DNA of 64,000 bases from Woronichinia naegeliana WA131 (GTDB lineage Bacteria; Cyanobacteriota; Cyanobacteriia; Cyanobacteriales; Microcystaceae): positions 2,914,001 through 2,978,000 of the forward strand of contig CP073041.1 of assembly GCA_025370055.1 (NCBI GenBank). The letters run 5' to 3'. The position numbers and the translations under genes were made by a program. A model generated the notes under the pieces. That model worked only from the letters and a program-made list of their open reading frames with translations. It ran no database searches and was not told the origin of the DNA. This document shows positions 1 through 10,578 of the stretch, in pieces. Numbering within the stretch: position 1 is the stretch's first letter; the number at the start of each line of letters is the position of its first letter.

Positions 1-724
1 TTCTAGAAAACTCTTTTTTCCATACTCTGGTGCCGCACCTAGATAGATTGTAGGTTGACGTTCGCCTTCACTATCGTATAGGGAAACGGTTCCCACCATT
101 GCTTCACGGTAGCCATCCTCACACATCAGCATACAGGTTCCATCTAATCCTATTCCCACTGTTGCAATTTGGCTATCCTCCTTGGGCGGGGCATAACTCC
201 ACGCTTCTTCTTTTGCCTGTACCACACTTCCTACTGCTTCACTCAATCTTTGGATATAGGATAGCGCTACTTTTCTACCATGATTTTCTAATAAATCATT
301 TTTCACCTCTTTGCCTGCCATCCCTGACATTTTTGAGGATACCTGTTTTGCCAATAATGGCGTTGATGTTATGATTATCCTTGCTTCTCTTTCTAAGGGG
401 CAATACGTTTTTCCTCAAAGGTGAACGCTGATATACATGACGATTCACTATAACCTCACCATAAGGTGTTTGATATTCTTTCGGTTGCTCTCCCTTACTC
501 TTCCAGATTTCTTCACCGATTTTTAAGGGTGAACCATCTGTATCTAAATATTTCAAGGCTTCTTTGCTGGCGATGCAACCTACTTCGTTTAAGCCTTTTT
601 GAATATTTATTTCTGTATCCAACATTGAACGACTTAGTTCTAATGTTAGTTCTATTTTTATCTTTGAACCCTCTACATTAATTAGTTTTGCTGTCATCAT
701 TGTTTCCTCTTTGTCACTTTTCAT
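1..724 (-). pseudogene. ISKra4-family transposase, two reading frames, partial
   Basis: A first frame of 142 aa (296-724) begins [19 protein letters not shown] and ends out of frame. The second frame (below position 354) carries the conserved ISKra4 catalytic part. In the intact copy at 32885-34192 both parts form one 435-aa protein. Here, as in copies 2 and 3, the stretch after the YQRS codons reads CCTTTG instead of GTAGG, one base longer, so the frame breaks. Joining the two would need a +1 shift past a TGA, so I regard it as inactive unless reinitiation at a TTG codon is used. Confidence 0.75.
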
Positions 725-771
725 CCCATGTTAACACTTTTCTTTTCCTTCATCAACTAAAGGTCACACCC
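1..771 (-). mobile_element. ISKra4-family element, copy 1 (truncated by window edge)
   Basis: The right terminus GGTCACACCC ends at 771 and matches the ends of three complete copies at 7749-9138, 30373-31758 and 32838-34226, which are 1386-1390 bp long with 8-bp target duplications. Only the 5' half of the transposase region lies in the window. The 8 bases after the element (772-779, CTCCAGCA) should be the target duplication, but the other flank is outside the window. The insertion removes the N-terminus of the histidine kinase that follows. Confidence 0.9.
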
Positions 772-1683
772 CTCCAGCAAGCCCTCTCAGGAGAAGCCGA
801 GTATGAGCCTGAATTTCGGATCGTGCGTCCCAATGGCAGTATTCGTTTTATTAAAGCCTACGGGATCGTGATCAGAGACGAACAGGGTAATCCTACAACC
901 ATAATTGGGATCCATCTTGATATTAGCGATCGCAAACAAGCAGAGGCTCAACTTCGACAAAAAAATCTTGAACTTGAAGAACTGGTGAAATTGCGCGAGG
1001 AAGCTCTCACTCTACGAGAAGATATGTCCAATATGATTATTCACGATTTGCGTAATCCTTTATTAGCCATGCTTCTATCGGCAGAAATTATTAAAAAATA
1101 CAGCGATCGTCCAAGCACCAAAGCTATTTTGATCAAAAAAGCAGAGCAAATTTTAACCTCTGGTAAACGCCTGCAAAATATGATTGATAGTTTACTGCTA
1201 ATGGCCAAACTAGAATCAGGCAAAATTCTGTTTAATCCCGTGCCAACGGATTTATATGAGCTAGGGACAGCCATTTTAAACGATTTTGAATTATTCGCTA
1301 ATACCCAGAAGATTGAGCTAACAGGAGATCTCCCTAACCCCAAAAGCAGCATCGTTATTGATGAGATTATTCTGCATCGTGTGATTGAAAATTTACTTTC
1401 TAATGCCCTAAAATTCTCGCCGTCGAATAGCCAAGTCCGTCTCAGAATTGAGTATTTACCCGAAAATCATCTCCGTATTCAGGTCATTGATCAGGGGCCA
1501 GGGGTCAGTCCCGAAAGAACCCAGGACATCTTTAAAAAGTTTGAAATCGGAACCGTTAAAGCTAATGTCTCTCAAATTGGTTTAGGTTTAGCCTTCTGTA
1601 AAATGGCCGTCGAAGCTCAGGGAGGAACCTTGGCGATCGCCCCTAATCAGCCCCAGGGTTCTATTTTTACTGTAGAAATTTGA
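772..1683 (+). pseudogene. PAS-domain sensor histidine kinase, N-terminus removed by ISKra4
   Basis: The frame opens inside the IS, so genuine kinase sequence starts at 772 with the C-terminal part of a PAS/PAC module (FRIVRPNGS, then IIGIHLDISDRKQAEAQ). It is followed by a coiled linker, a HisKA dimerisation domain with the phospho-acceptor His in IIHDLRNPLLA, and a HATPase_c domain with N-box ENLLSNALKFSP, G1 DQGPGVSP and G2 GLGLAFCKM. The output half would autophosphorylate and pass phosphate to a response regulator, but no regulator gene is adjacent. About 300 codons remain. The upstream sensor region, and whether the other half survives beyond the window, cannot be seen. Translation could only start inside IS sequence. 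Confidence 0.85.
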
Positions 1684-1801
1684 GCCAATGGCAGCTTTAC
1701 AACTTGAATGACGATGGGGACAATCTTCCCTGATAATGGAGAAACCTAGCCAATAACGTCTGTGCCTAGTATTATTACTTATTGCCCCCTATTGATTTAT
1801 C

Positions 1802-3595
1802 ATGCAAACTTCTCCGTTACCTCGCCGTACAAAGATTGTGGCCACCATCGGCCCGGCTACGCAAAGTAAAGAAGTACTTAGAAAACTTATTCAAGCTGGG
1901 GCAACGACCTTTCGTTTAAACTTTTCTCACGGCGATCACGAATATCACCACAATAGCATTCGTTTAATTCGTCAAACAGCATTTGAATTAAACCAGCCGG
2001 TGGGCATCCTCCAGGATTTACAAGGGCCTAAAATTCGGGTCGGTAAATTTCTCAATGAAACTCAATCCATTGAACTAAAGACAGGCGATCCCTTTATCCT
2101 AACCAGTCGAAAAGTGGCCTGTTGTCAGGAAATTAGCTCGATTAGCTACGACAATTTAGCCGAAGAAGTGCCAGAGGGAGCCAGAATTTTACTCGATGAT
2201 GGCAAGCTAGAAATGCGGGTCGAGAAGATTGATAAAGAACAAAAAGATCTATATTGTCGTGTTGTGGTGGGGGGAACCCTATCGAGTAATAAAGGGGTTA
2301 ATTTTCCAGGGGTTTATCTGTCGGTCAAGGCTCTCACAGATAAAGATAAAGAAGATTTAATGTTTGGCTTGGATCAGGGGGTGGATTGGATTGCTCTCAG
2401 TTTTGTGCGGAATCCTGAAGACATTGAAGAAATTAAAGGGTTGATTGCTAGTGCGGGTAAGTCCATTCCGGTCATCGCTAAAATTGAGAAACACGAAGCG
2501 ATCGCCGACATGGATGCAGTCCTAGAAAAATGTGATGGGGTGATGGTGGCACGGGGCGATCTGGGCGTAGAATTGCCCGCCGAAGATGTACCGATTCTGC
2601 AAAAGCGACTGATTGCCACTTCTAACCGTTTAGGCATTCCTGTTATTACCGCAACTCAAATGCTCGATAGCATGGTTAGTAATCCCCGTCCTACCCGTGC
2701 TGAAGTGTCCGATGTAGCCAATGCAATTCTGGATGGCACCGATGCGGTTATGCTCTCCAATGAAACGGCGATCGGTAAATTTCCTGTAGAAGCAGTGGCC
2801 ATGATGGCCACCATTGCCGAACGCATTGAACAGGAAGAAATTAACAACAAACAAACCTCTGCTCTCAGAAACTCTATTCCCAATGCCATTTCTGCTGCCG
2901 TTAGCAATATTGCGGAAACCCTCCAGGCCGCAGCCATTATGACCTTGACGAAAACCGGCGCGACGGCCCGTAACGTTTCCAAATTCCGTCCTAAAACGCC
3001 TATTCTAGCCATCACCCCCCACGTCGATGTCTCGCGTCAATTGCAATTGGTCTGGGGCGTAAAACCCCTATTAGTCTTAGAATTACCTTCCACCAGTCAA
3101 ACCTTTCAAGCGGCAATTAATGTGGCCCAGGAAAGTCATTTTCTCAAGGATGGAGATTTGGTGGTGATGACGGCTGGAACCCTTCAGGGCGTAGCTGGTT
3201 CTACCGATCTCATTAAAGTGGAAGTGGTTAAGGCTGTTCTCGGACGCGGTGTTGGTATTGGCCAAGGGGCGGTAACGGGTTGTGCCAGGGTTGCTCAATC
3301 TTCTAAGGATCTTGGTCAATTCGGTGCGGGTGAAATTCTTGTGGTTCCTGCGACCAGTGCAGATTTTGTCGAGATTATGCGTAGAGCCGCCGGTATTATC
3401 ACCGAAGAATCCAGCTTAACCAGTCATGCTGCCATTATTGGTCTTCGTTTAGGCGTTCCAGTTATTGTCGGTTTTAAAAATGCCACTCAAATCATTCGGG
3501 AAGGAGCTATTTTAACCCTAGATGCTCAGAAAGGATTGGTTTATTCGGGAACAATGCCAGGCATGATCAGTAGTAACAATAATTCTTTACCCTAG
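1802..3595 (+). CDS. pyk: Pyruvate kinase, long cyanobacterial form
   Basis: Catalyses the last ATP-forming step of glycolysis, PEP + ADP to pyruvate + ATP, in the cytosol. The 597-aa protein starts TKIVATIGPATQS, has the family signature IPVIAKIEKHEAI near residues 221-234 with the catalytic Lys, followed by GVMVARGDLGVELP. After the usual alpha/beta C-domain it carries an extra C-terminal PEP-utiliser-like swivelling domain (GEILVVPATSADFVEIMRRA, then TSHAAIIGLRLGVPVIVG), as in many cyanobacterial and Bacillus pyruvate kinases; typical short forms have about 470 aa. The ATG is preceded by an A/T-rich leader without a clear Shine-Dalgarno site. No operon partner is visible. Confidence 0.97.
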   Translation: MQTSPLPRRTKIVATIGPATQSKEVLRKLIQAGATTFRLNFSHGDHEYHHNSIRLIRQTAFELNQPVGILQDLQGPKIRVGKFLNETQSIELKTGDPFILTSRKVACCQEISSISYDNLAEEVPEGARILLDDGKLEMRVEKIDKEQKDLYCRVVVGGTLSSNKGVNFPGVYLSVKALTDKDKEDLMFGLDQGVDWIALSFVRNPEDIEEIKGLIASAGKSIPVIAKIEKHEAIADMDAVLEKCDGVMVARGDLGVELPAEDVPILQKRLIATSNRLGIPVITATQMLDSMVSNPRPTRAEVSDVANAILDGTDAVMLSNETAIGKFPVEAVAMMATIAERIEQEEINNKQTSALRNSIPNAISAAVSNIAETLQAAAIMTLTKTGATARNVSKFRPKTPILAITPHVDVSRQLQLVWGVKPLLVLELPSTSQTFQAAINVAQESHFLKDGDLVVMTAGTLQGVAGSTDLIKVEVVKAVLGRGVGIGQGAVTGCARVAQSSKDLGQFGAGEILVVPATSADFVEIMRRAAGIITEESSLTSHAAIIGLRLGVPVIVGFKNATQIIREGAILTLDAQKGLVYSGTMPGMISSNNNSLP

Positions 3596-3778
3596 ATTTG
3601 AGCTTCCCTATTTGAGTCAACGCGATCGCCTCTTAACTCTTAACCCTGAAGACCAAAACGCGATCGCCTCTTACCGTGAGAATAAAAATGCGATCGCCAA
3701 AAGGTATTGCGTGGTCAGCGACCAAATTTTAGAATTAATTAGCTCATTTTTTGAGAAATTTAACTATAATATTGTTCA
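3596..3778. repeat. HIP1-rich spacer before the RelE/Phd pair
   Basis: Three HIP1 octamers occur in about 80 bases, in the pattern GCGATCGCCTCTTA-n-TGAGAATAAAAAT-GCGATCGCC. A near copy lies just after the toxin-antitoxin pair at 4418-4458, so similar cassettes flank the module. No gene is seen here. The last 40 bases are A/T-rich and probably hold the promoter of the toxin gene. Confidence 0.6.
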
Positions 3779-4102
3779 ATGACACAAGAATTCATTTTTT
3801 CTTTAATTTTTGCTCCTGAAGTTATCGATCACCTACGAGTCATTGATAAAAAGTATCACAACTTAATTCGGGAAACGATCTCTCAACAATTAACCTACAA
3901 CCCTTTAGACTCTACTCGGAACCGCAAACTATTAAAACCCCCTGCCCCATTTGAGGCAACTTGGGAACTTAGATTCGGATCTAAAAACTGTTTTCGGGTA
4001 TTCTATGACGTTGATGAAGTAGAAAAAATAGTTCTTATTTTGGCTATTGGTGTCAAAAATAGAAATAAATTAATTATTGGCGGAGATGAAATTGGATTAT
4101 GA
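3779..4102 (+). CDS. RelE/ParE-superfamily toxin
   Basis: A 107-aa basic protein with the RelE-fold layout: helix pair (FAPEVIDHLRVIDKKYHNLIRE), then beta strands with WELRFGSKNCFRVFYDVDE and a final strand IVLILAIGVKNRNKL. In the family such toxins are ribosome-dependent mRNA interferases (RelE) or gyrase poisons (ParE); which applies cannot be told from sequence. The stop overlaps the start of the next gene by four bases (ATGA), so the two are translationally coupled. The gene order is toxin first, the reverse of the classical relBE order but common for this cyanobacterial type. Confidence 0.8.
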   Translation: MTQEFIFSLIFAPEVIDHLRVIDKKYHNLIRETISQQLTYNPLDSTRNRKLLKPPAPFEATWELRFGSKNCFRVFYDVDEVEKIVLILAIGVKNRNKLIIGGDEIGL

Positions 4103-4380
4103 AAAAGATTCCTCTTGTAGATGTACAAGAACCACTAAGTACCTATGTAGAACAGGCTCAAAATCAGGGGCCAATCGTGATTACTTGCAATGGTAAGGCG
4201 ATCGCTTTACTGATTGCTCCCATTGACGATGATGATTTGGAGAGTTTGTTATTATCTCATTCATCCGAACTACAAACTATCTTGAATCAATCTCGTCAAA
4301 GTATCAAAATAGGTGAAGGATTAACAACAGATACGTTTTGGGCAAGAGTCAAGAATTCGGTTGAAGACCCAGAATTATGA
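4099..4380 (+). CDS. Phd/YefM-type antitoxin
   Basis: A 93-aa protein with the Phd-type N-terminal DNA-binding fold (IPLVDVQEPLSTYVEQAQ, then GPIVITCNGKAIALLIAP) and an acidic C-terminal tail expected to wrap the toxin (DDDDLESLL and on). It starts inside the stop of the RelE-like gene. In the family the antitoxin neutralises the toxin and represses the shared promoter, with degradation under stress freeing the toxin. The pairing is supported by adjacency and overlap; the function itself is inferred from family. Confidence 0.8.
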   Translation: MKKIPLVDVQEPLSTYVEQAQNQGPIVITCNGKAIALLIAPIDDDDLESLLLSHSSELQTILNQSRQSIKIGEGLTTDTFWARVKNSVEDPEL

Positions 4381-4475
4381 ACTGATTGCCTCTTAAGTTT
4401 TTCTAATTCTAACAAGCGATCGCCTCTTAACTGTGAAAATAAAAAAGCGATCGCCGATTAGTTTTTATCAGAGAT

Positions 4476-4871
4476 TCACGGAATAAAAATCCTTCTTGCC
4501 CCCTGATAATCCTCAATATCAACGACAATATCTACCAAACGATTAACGCAACGCTCCCGATAATCTGGCTCTACAAGTAGTCGATCAATACGGGCAATTG
4601 TCACCACAGGTAATGACGTTGGTGTGTTTTCTTCCCGCATCACTTGTTCTAAGGAATTTTCTCCCTTCATGCTTCGATTAGCCGTGATCAAAATCATATG
4701 ATGGGCTTGAGCATAATGCCAAACAACACGATCATCACTGGTGTCTGCTAATCCAACTTCTTCAAACAGAACAAAGCAAATTGAGATTAAGTCTAGCCAA
4801 CCACTCGCTGCAAGGCATCCCGCCAAAATTACAGAATGCCCCCGCAAATTATGATCCACTAGAAAATTCAT
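4476..4871 (-). CDS. PIN-like DUF5615-type toxin
   Basis: A 131-aa protein that starts MNFLVDHNLRG, the usual acidic opening of DUF5615/PIN-like nucleases, with further acidic positions near TSDDRVVWHYAQ and LITANRSM. It overlaps the stop of the upstream DUF433 gene by four bases. DUF433-DUF5615 pairs are regarded as VapBC45-like toxin-antitoxin modules, this gene being the putative nuclease. The sequence between residues 15 and 35 is more hydrophobic than usual for the family, so the fold assignment is moderate. Confidence 0.65.
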   Translation of the reverse strand: MNFLVDHNLRGHSVILAGCLAASGWLDLISICFVLFEEVGLADTSDDRVVWHYAQAHHMILITANRSMKGENSLEQVMREENTPTSLPVVTIARIDRLLVEPDYRERCVNRLVDIVVDIEDYQGARRIFIP

Positions 4872-5275
4872 GTTCGTGATGTCATTAATTTGGCTTTTTC
4901 AGCTTCAAGTTTTGCGCGAATTTCTTCTCTGCCTGGTTTTGGTGGTTTAGCCGCAATACGAGTAACGCGATCGCGATTTTCTTCTTCGTAATATTTTTGT
5001 AGTTCTTCGGCTTCTTTTAAAATGAACTGATATTCTGTCTCAACTTCTGCTCGATGTGTCTCAATATAAAATAGGGCAGCAGCTACCTGTTCATCGGTCA
5101 GCCCTAACATGGCGCGGATAAACTTGGGTGGATAGTTTTCTGTCACATAATCCATGACATCATAAAGCGTTATTCGAGTACCTGCGATCGCCAATCCTCG
5201 CTCTGTACGAATAATAATTGCTGGCTCACTGAAGGTTAAAGACATATCAATTAAATGCTCTATCGTTAATTCCAT
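4868..5275 (-). CDS. DUF433 antitoxin-like protein
   Basis: A 135-aa protein whose residues 15-75 match the DUF433 winged-helix pattern (IIIRTERGLAIAGTRITLYD, then AMLGLTDEQVAAALFYIETH). A charged helical tail rich in Glu and Lys follows, probably the toxin-binding segment. It is the first gene of a two-gene operon and overlaps the PIN-like gene by ATGA. Its expected role is to neutralise the partner and bind the operon promoter; this is inferred from family and gene order. Upstream (5276-5400) are one HIP1 site and A/T-rich sequence with repeated AATTAATAGTTAATAATGA-like runs. Confidence 0.75.
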   Translation of the reverse strand: MELTIEHLIDMSLTFSEPAIIIRTERGLAIAGTRITLYDVMDYVTENYPPKFIRAMLGLTDEQVAAALFYIETHRAEVETEYQFILKEAEELQKYYEEENRDRVTRIAAKPPKPGREEIRAKLEAEKAKLMTSRT

Positions 5276-5400
5276 GTTAGCTCAGAAGAAACAAAAAGCG
5301 ATCGCCAATTAATTAATAGTTAATAATGAATAATTTGATAGTTGATAATTAATAACAGTGATAACTGATTAACATTTTGACTCCAAAAATCTATTCAAAG

Positions 5401-5460
5401 TCCCCCAGAATTGGGGGATTGAGGGGGCTTTTCCCCCAGAATTGGGGGATTTAGGGGGCA
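5401..5460. repeat. Two tandem palindromic CCCCCAGAATTGGGGG units
   Basis: Two consecutive copies of CCCCCAGAATTGGGGGATT followed by TAGGGGGC or GAGGGGGC abut the stop codon of the next (minus-strand) gene. A third copy lies in the MITE at 44773-44800. Each unit can fold into a GC-rich hairpin, so this block may also act as the 3' end of the exported-protein transcript. It is an interspersed repeat of the REP kind found in many cyanobacteria. Confidence 0.7.
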
Positions 5461-6046
5461 TTACTTTTGTAAAGGTTTGGCAAATTTCCGTTTAGCCCAC
5501 AGCCCCGCGCCGAAGAGAATCGTGCTACCAACAACGGGAAGAGCGTCCGTTTCCCAAGGTACAGCCGTAGCAGGTGCGAAACTAGAAGTGACTATGTCAC
5601 CATCGCTAATCCCCTGAGGACTTTTATAAATACCTAGGCCAGTGAAAACGTAAGAGGAGTCGGTGGGATCAAGCCCCGTTAGGTTGTAGCTACCACCATT
5701 AGTATCATCGAATTTTATTCCCCATTCTTTAACACCAATCCCAGTCCCATCCCACTTAAACGTGTTGTTACCTGTAAATACTGGACTATTACTATTGATT
5801 CCTGAAATCGAAACAGTAGTTCCGCCCTTGGTGATAGTACCAGAAATGCCTGTCACGTTGTAAACGGTATCAGTAGCAGCAGGACTACTACCATCAGTGA
5901 TATATGTCCCTGTAAAGACACCACCGTCGTTCAGCGTATAAGAGAAATTCCAGTTGAGAGCCTGGGCGGGTTGGGAAAGCAGGGATAGACCCATAAGTGT
6001 TACCCCCCCCCATTACGGACTTTCCGATAAGATTTGCTAATGTCAT
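5461..6046 (-). pseudogene. Exported PFE-CTERM-like protein, frameshifted at a G9 run
   Basis: The C-terminus has the cyanobacterial PEP-CTERM variant: a VPWETDALPVVG motif, a hydrophobic helix (STILFGAGLWA) and a KRKFAK basic tail, predicted substrates of an exosortase-like enzyme. The middle is Gly/Thr-rich beta sequence of unknown function. The best start is ATG at 6046, with GAGGAG six bases upstream, coding MTLANLIGKSVMGG. A run of nine G (6003-6011 on the complement) then throws the frame off; with eight G it would continue as VTLMGLSLLSQPAQA, a good signal peptide with AQA cleavage site. As read, only an internal ATG at 5994 gives an open frame with a shortened signal. It may be a sequencing error, a mutation or phase variation. 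Confidence 0.75.
6003..6011. repeat. Homopolymer C9 (G9 in the coding sense)
   Basis: Nine identical bases inside the signal-peptide codons of the PFE-CTERM gene. A change of one base would restore the full reading frame, so the tract is a candidate slipped-strand switch. Confidence 0.8.
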
Positions 6047-6279
6047 GTTTGTCTCCTCAATTGAGCGATGTTTTTAAACTTTTGGCATTACAAAACCTTT
6101 TTCCGTTTTGAGGCAATTTACAGCACTTTGTGTTCAAATCCCCTACAGAGTAGAGGTATAATCTGTAGGCTAGAAACTTTACCATCTAAAAAATAAATCG
6201 GGCTTTTTTGTGCTATCTAAATGAAGCTAAATAGATAGGTGTTTAAATTGTAAAGGCGATCACCACTTAATCAAAGATT

Positions 6280-6921
6280 ATGTTAATCACCATCAGTCCT
6301 GAAACCTTAAGCCTAGAAGCAGGTAGTGAAATCATTCTTAGACACAAAACCTGGGAAGACTACGAAGACCTGTTGGCTATCCGTCAAGACAAAAACTTGC
6401 CCAAACTCTATTTCAACGCTAAAACTCAAGAAATTCGTCTTATATCTCCCCTCGCTAGTCACGGAAAACGAGTTGATACCCTCAGAGATTTAGTTAAAGC
6501 CCTATTAAATTTTGAGGGTAAGGATTGGGACTGTTTTGATCCGATTACCCTTAAACAATTGCAACGGGCTGGAGTCGAACCTGATACTTGTTTTTATATT
6601 GAAAATCGTCAAGTCATTTTAGGTAAAGAACGCATTAACTTAACGGTTGATCCTCCTCCTGATTTAGCGATCGAGGTAGATTTTACTTCCGTTACAAATC
6701 TTGGTTCTTATTCCCCCTTAGCAATTCCAGAACTGTGGATTTATTCTCCTGGTGACTTAAAAATTTATATTTTTGAAAATGATGATTATCAGGAAAAAAG
6801 TCAAAGTAATTTATTTAAACATTGGGACATTAAAACCCTATTTCCCAACTATGTCGAGATGGCTTGGTTTAAAGGTTCTAGTGTTGCTCTACGAGCATTT
6901 GAGGAGGATATTTTAAAGTAG
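6280..6921 (+). CDS. Uma2-family (DUF820) putative endonuclease
   Basis: A 213-aa protein of the PD-(D/E)XK superfamily, very numerous in cyanobacteria. Visible features are the N-terminal TWEDYEDLLAIRQ helix, ISPLASHGKRVDTL, the core EPDTCFYIENR, then the catalytic-type PPDLAIEVDFTS and PELWIYSPG strand. The usual Uma2 pattern has E-V-x-S/K after the acidic strand; here it is EVDFTS, so the catalytic Lys position is not obvious. The biological role of these proteins is unknown and links to mobile DNA are only inferred. The upstream region (6047-6279) has no gene; it contains a short palindromic CCCCTACAGAG...CTGTAGG element. Confidence 0.8.
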   Translation: MLITISPETLSLEAGSEIILRHKTWEDYEDLLAIRQDKNLPKLYFNAKTQEIRLISPLASHGKRVDTLRDLVKALLNFEGKDWDCFDPITLKQLQRAGVEPDTCFYIENRQVILGKERINLTVDPPPDLAIEVDFTSVTNLGSYSPLAIPELWIYSPGDLKIYIFENDDYQEKSQSNLFKHWDIKTLFPNYVEMAWFKGSSVALRAFEEDILK

Positions 6922-7070
6922 CTTTTACCAAACCAATCTTACCGTCATAAATCAGTGTTATAATATCTAAAATACGACTAGAATGAAGGGTGTGTATTTT
7001 GTAGGGGTTTGGGTTACAAATCCTTAGAGCAAAAACTATCCAGTTACTTAAAGACATAAAAATTATTGCT

Positions 7071-7454
7071 ATGACACCATTATTAGAGTCGATAAAAAAC
7101 ATCGACGATCAATTATCAAATCGTTATATTGATCTCGACCCAGGTGGCTATTGGATTATTTATATTGACTCTCAAAGCCAACTCATTGGGCTAAAACATT
7201 ACAGCAACGCCATTAATGAACAAGGCTTGGCCGTTGATCCAGAAACAGGGGAAATCATTCCTTGTAAAGGAGTAGTGGAACGTCAACCGACTCTGACCCT
7301 TCAGGGTCGAACAGCCAAAGAACTCTGCGTTCAGCTTTTTGAAAAAATGCCTGATTGTCCGATCACCATGCTCAATCATGCGGCCTACTTAGGACGAGAA
7401 TTGGTACGAGCAGAGTTGGCTCTTATTCAGGGAAACGAGTATATTCAGGATTAA
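7071..7454 (+). CDS. DUF4346-like conserved cyanobacterial protein
   Basis: A 127-aa soluble protein containing IDLDPGGYWIIYID, LIGLKHYSN, DPETGEIIPCKG and LNHAAYLGRELVRAELAL, the pattern I associate with DUF4346 proteins, which also occur fused to dihydropteroate-synthase-like proteins. No catalytic role is known to me. It stands alone after the Uma2 gene. The repeat element at 7483 begins 29 bases after its stop codon. Confidence 0.7.
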   Translation: MTPLLESIKNIDDQLSNRYIDLDPGGYWIIYIDSQSQLIGLKHYSNAINEQGLAVDPETGEIIPCKGVVERQPTLTLQGRTAKELCVQLFEKMPDCPITMLNHAAYLGRELVRAELALIQGNEYIQD

Positions 7455-7519
7455 CACTATCCCCCCTAGCCCCCCTTTTTTAGCTACTGTGTACACACAT
7501 CTTAAAAAAAGACACGCTT

Positions 7520-7710
7520 TGAGGTTTGATCCCCCTTGTATCTTAAAGGAAGAGTGGTAGACCGATTCCCCCTTGGTTATAAAAGCCGAGATTTAGTCTA
7601 GGTCGCCACTCATCAATCCTTCAAAAACTCGAAAAATCGAGAGGGTCACGAACCCGTAGTGAACAAGGTCGAGTAATGAAGATAAAAACTCAAAGTAAAG
7701 GGGTAAAAGC
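7520..7710 (+). ncRNA. Possible IS110 bridge-RNA region
   Basis: IS110 elements carry a non-coding RNA ahead of the recombinase gene that pairs with donor and target DNA (known for IS621 and relatives). Here roughly 190 non-coding bases precede the ATG at 7711 and contain hairpin-forming stretches such as ACTCGAAAAATCGAG. The assignment rests on position and family only; the exact element end and the pairing loops are not established. Confidence 0.35.
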
Positions 7711-7748
7711 ATGGAAACTCAAGTAGCAAGCCAATGGGTTGGTATAGA

Positions 7749-10089
<2,341 letters not shown>

Positions 10090-10578
10090 TAATTCTCTGA
10101 TATTGGTTGAAAGAGTTAACATAACTCATTCTCTGACGAGTTGTATGAGGATGAGTTGTTTGTTTTGACTAATTTTATTTGATAGCGATCCTATCAAGGC
10201 CTTGACAAACAAGATAATCGCTAAATCCCCCTTAAAAAGGGGGACTTCAAACCTTTAATTTGTCTTCCCTCTTTCAAAGCTGTTCGTTACGCAAATCTCC
10301 TAATTAAAAAACTCAAAGCCATACACAGCAAGCTTTTCATCTTCTCCCCCCTTTTTAAGGGGGGTTGGGGGGGATCGAGACTCAGTAAGGGTTTCAGAGA
10401 CTTCTGGATAATGGATAGCTTTCAAAGGGGAGCTATGGGTGATTCTATAACTTGTGTGTACACGGTAGCCTTTTTAAGGGGGGAAGCCGAAGGCAGGGGG
10501 ATCAAACATCGGCAAAGCTCTTTATTTAATTTGGTATAGTATTGCTGAAATTGCCCATCAAAACCACTGAAACAAACT

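Noticed and set aside
688-771. Start of the histidine kinase frame within IS sequence
   Set aside because: The first 28 codons are antisense ISKra4 sequence also found at 9055 and 32921; they are not part of the kinase.
5401-5460. Possible CRISPR-like repeats
   Set aside because: Only two units, palindromic and without unique spacers; they are interspersed REP-type repeats.
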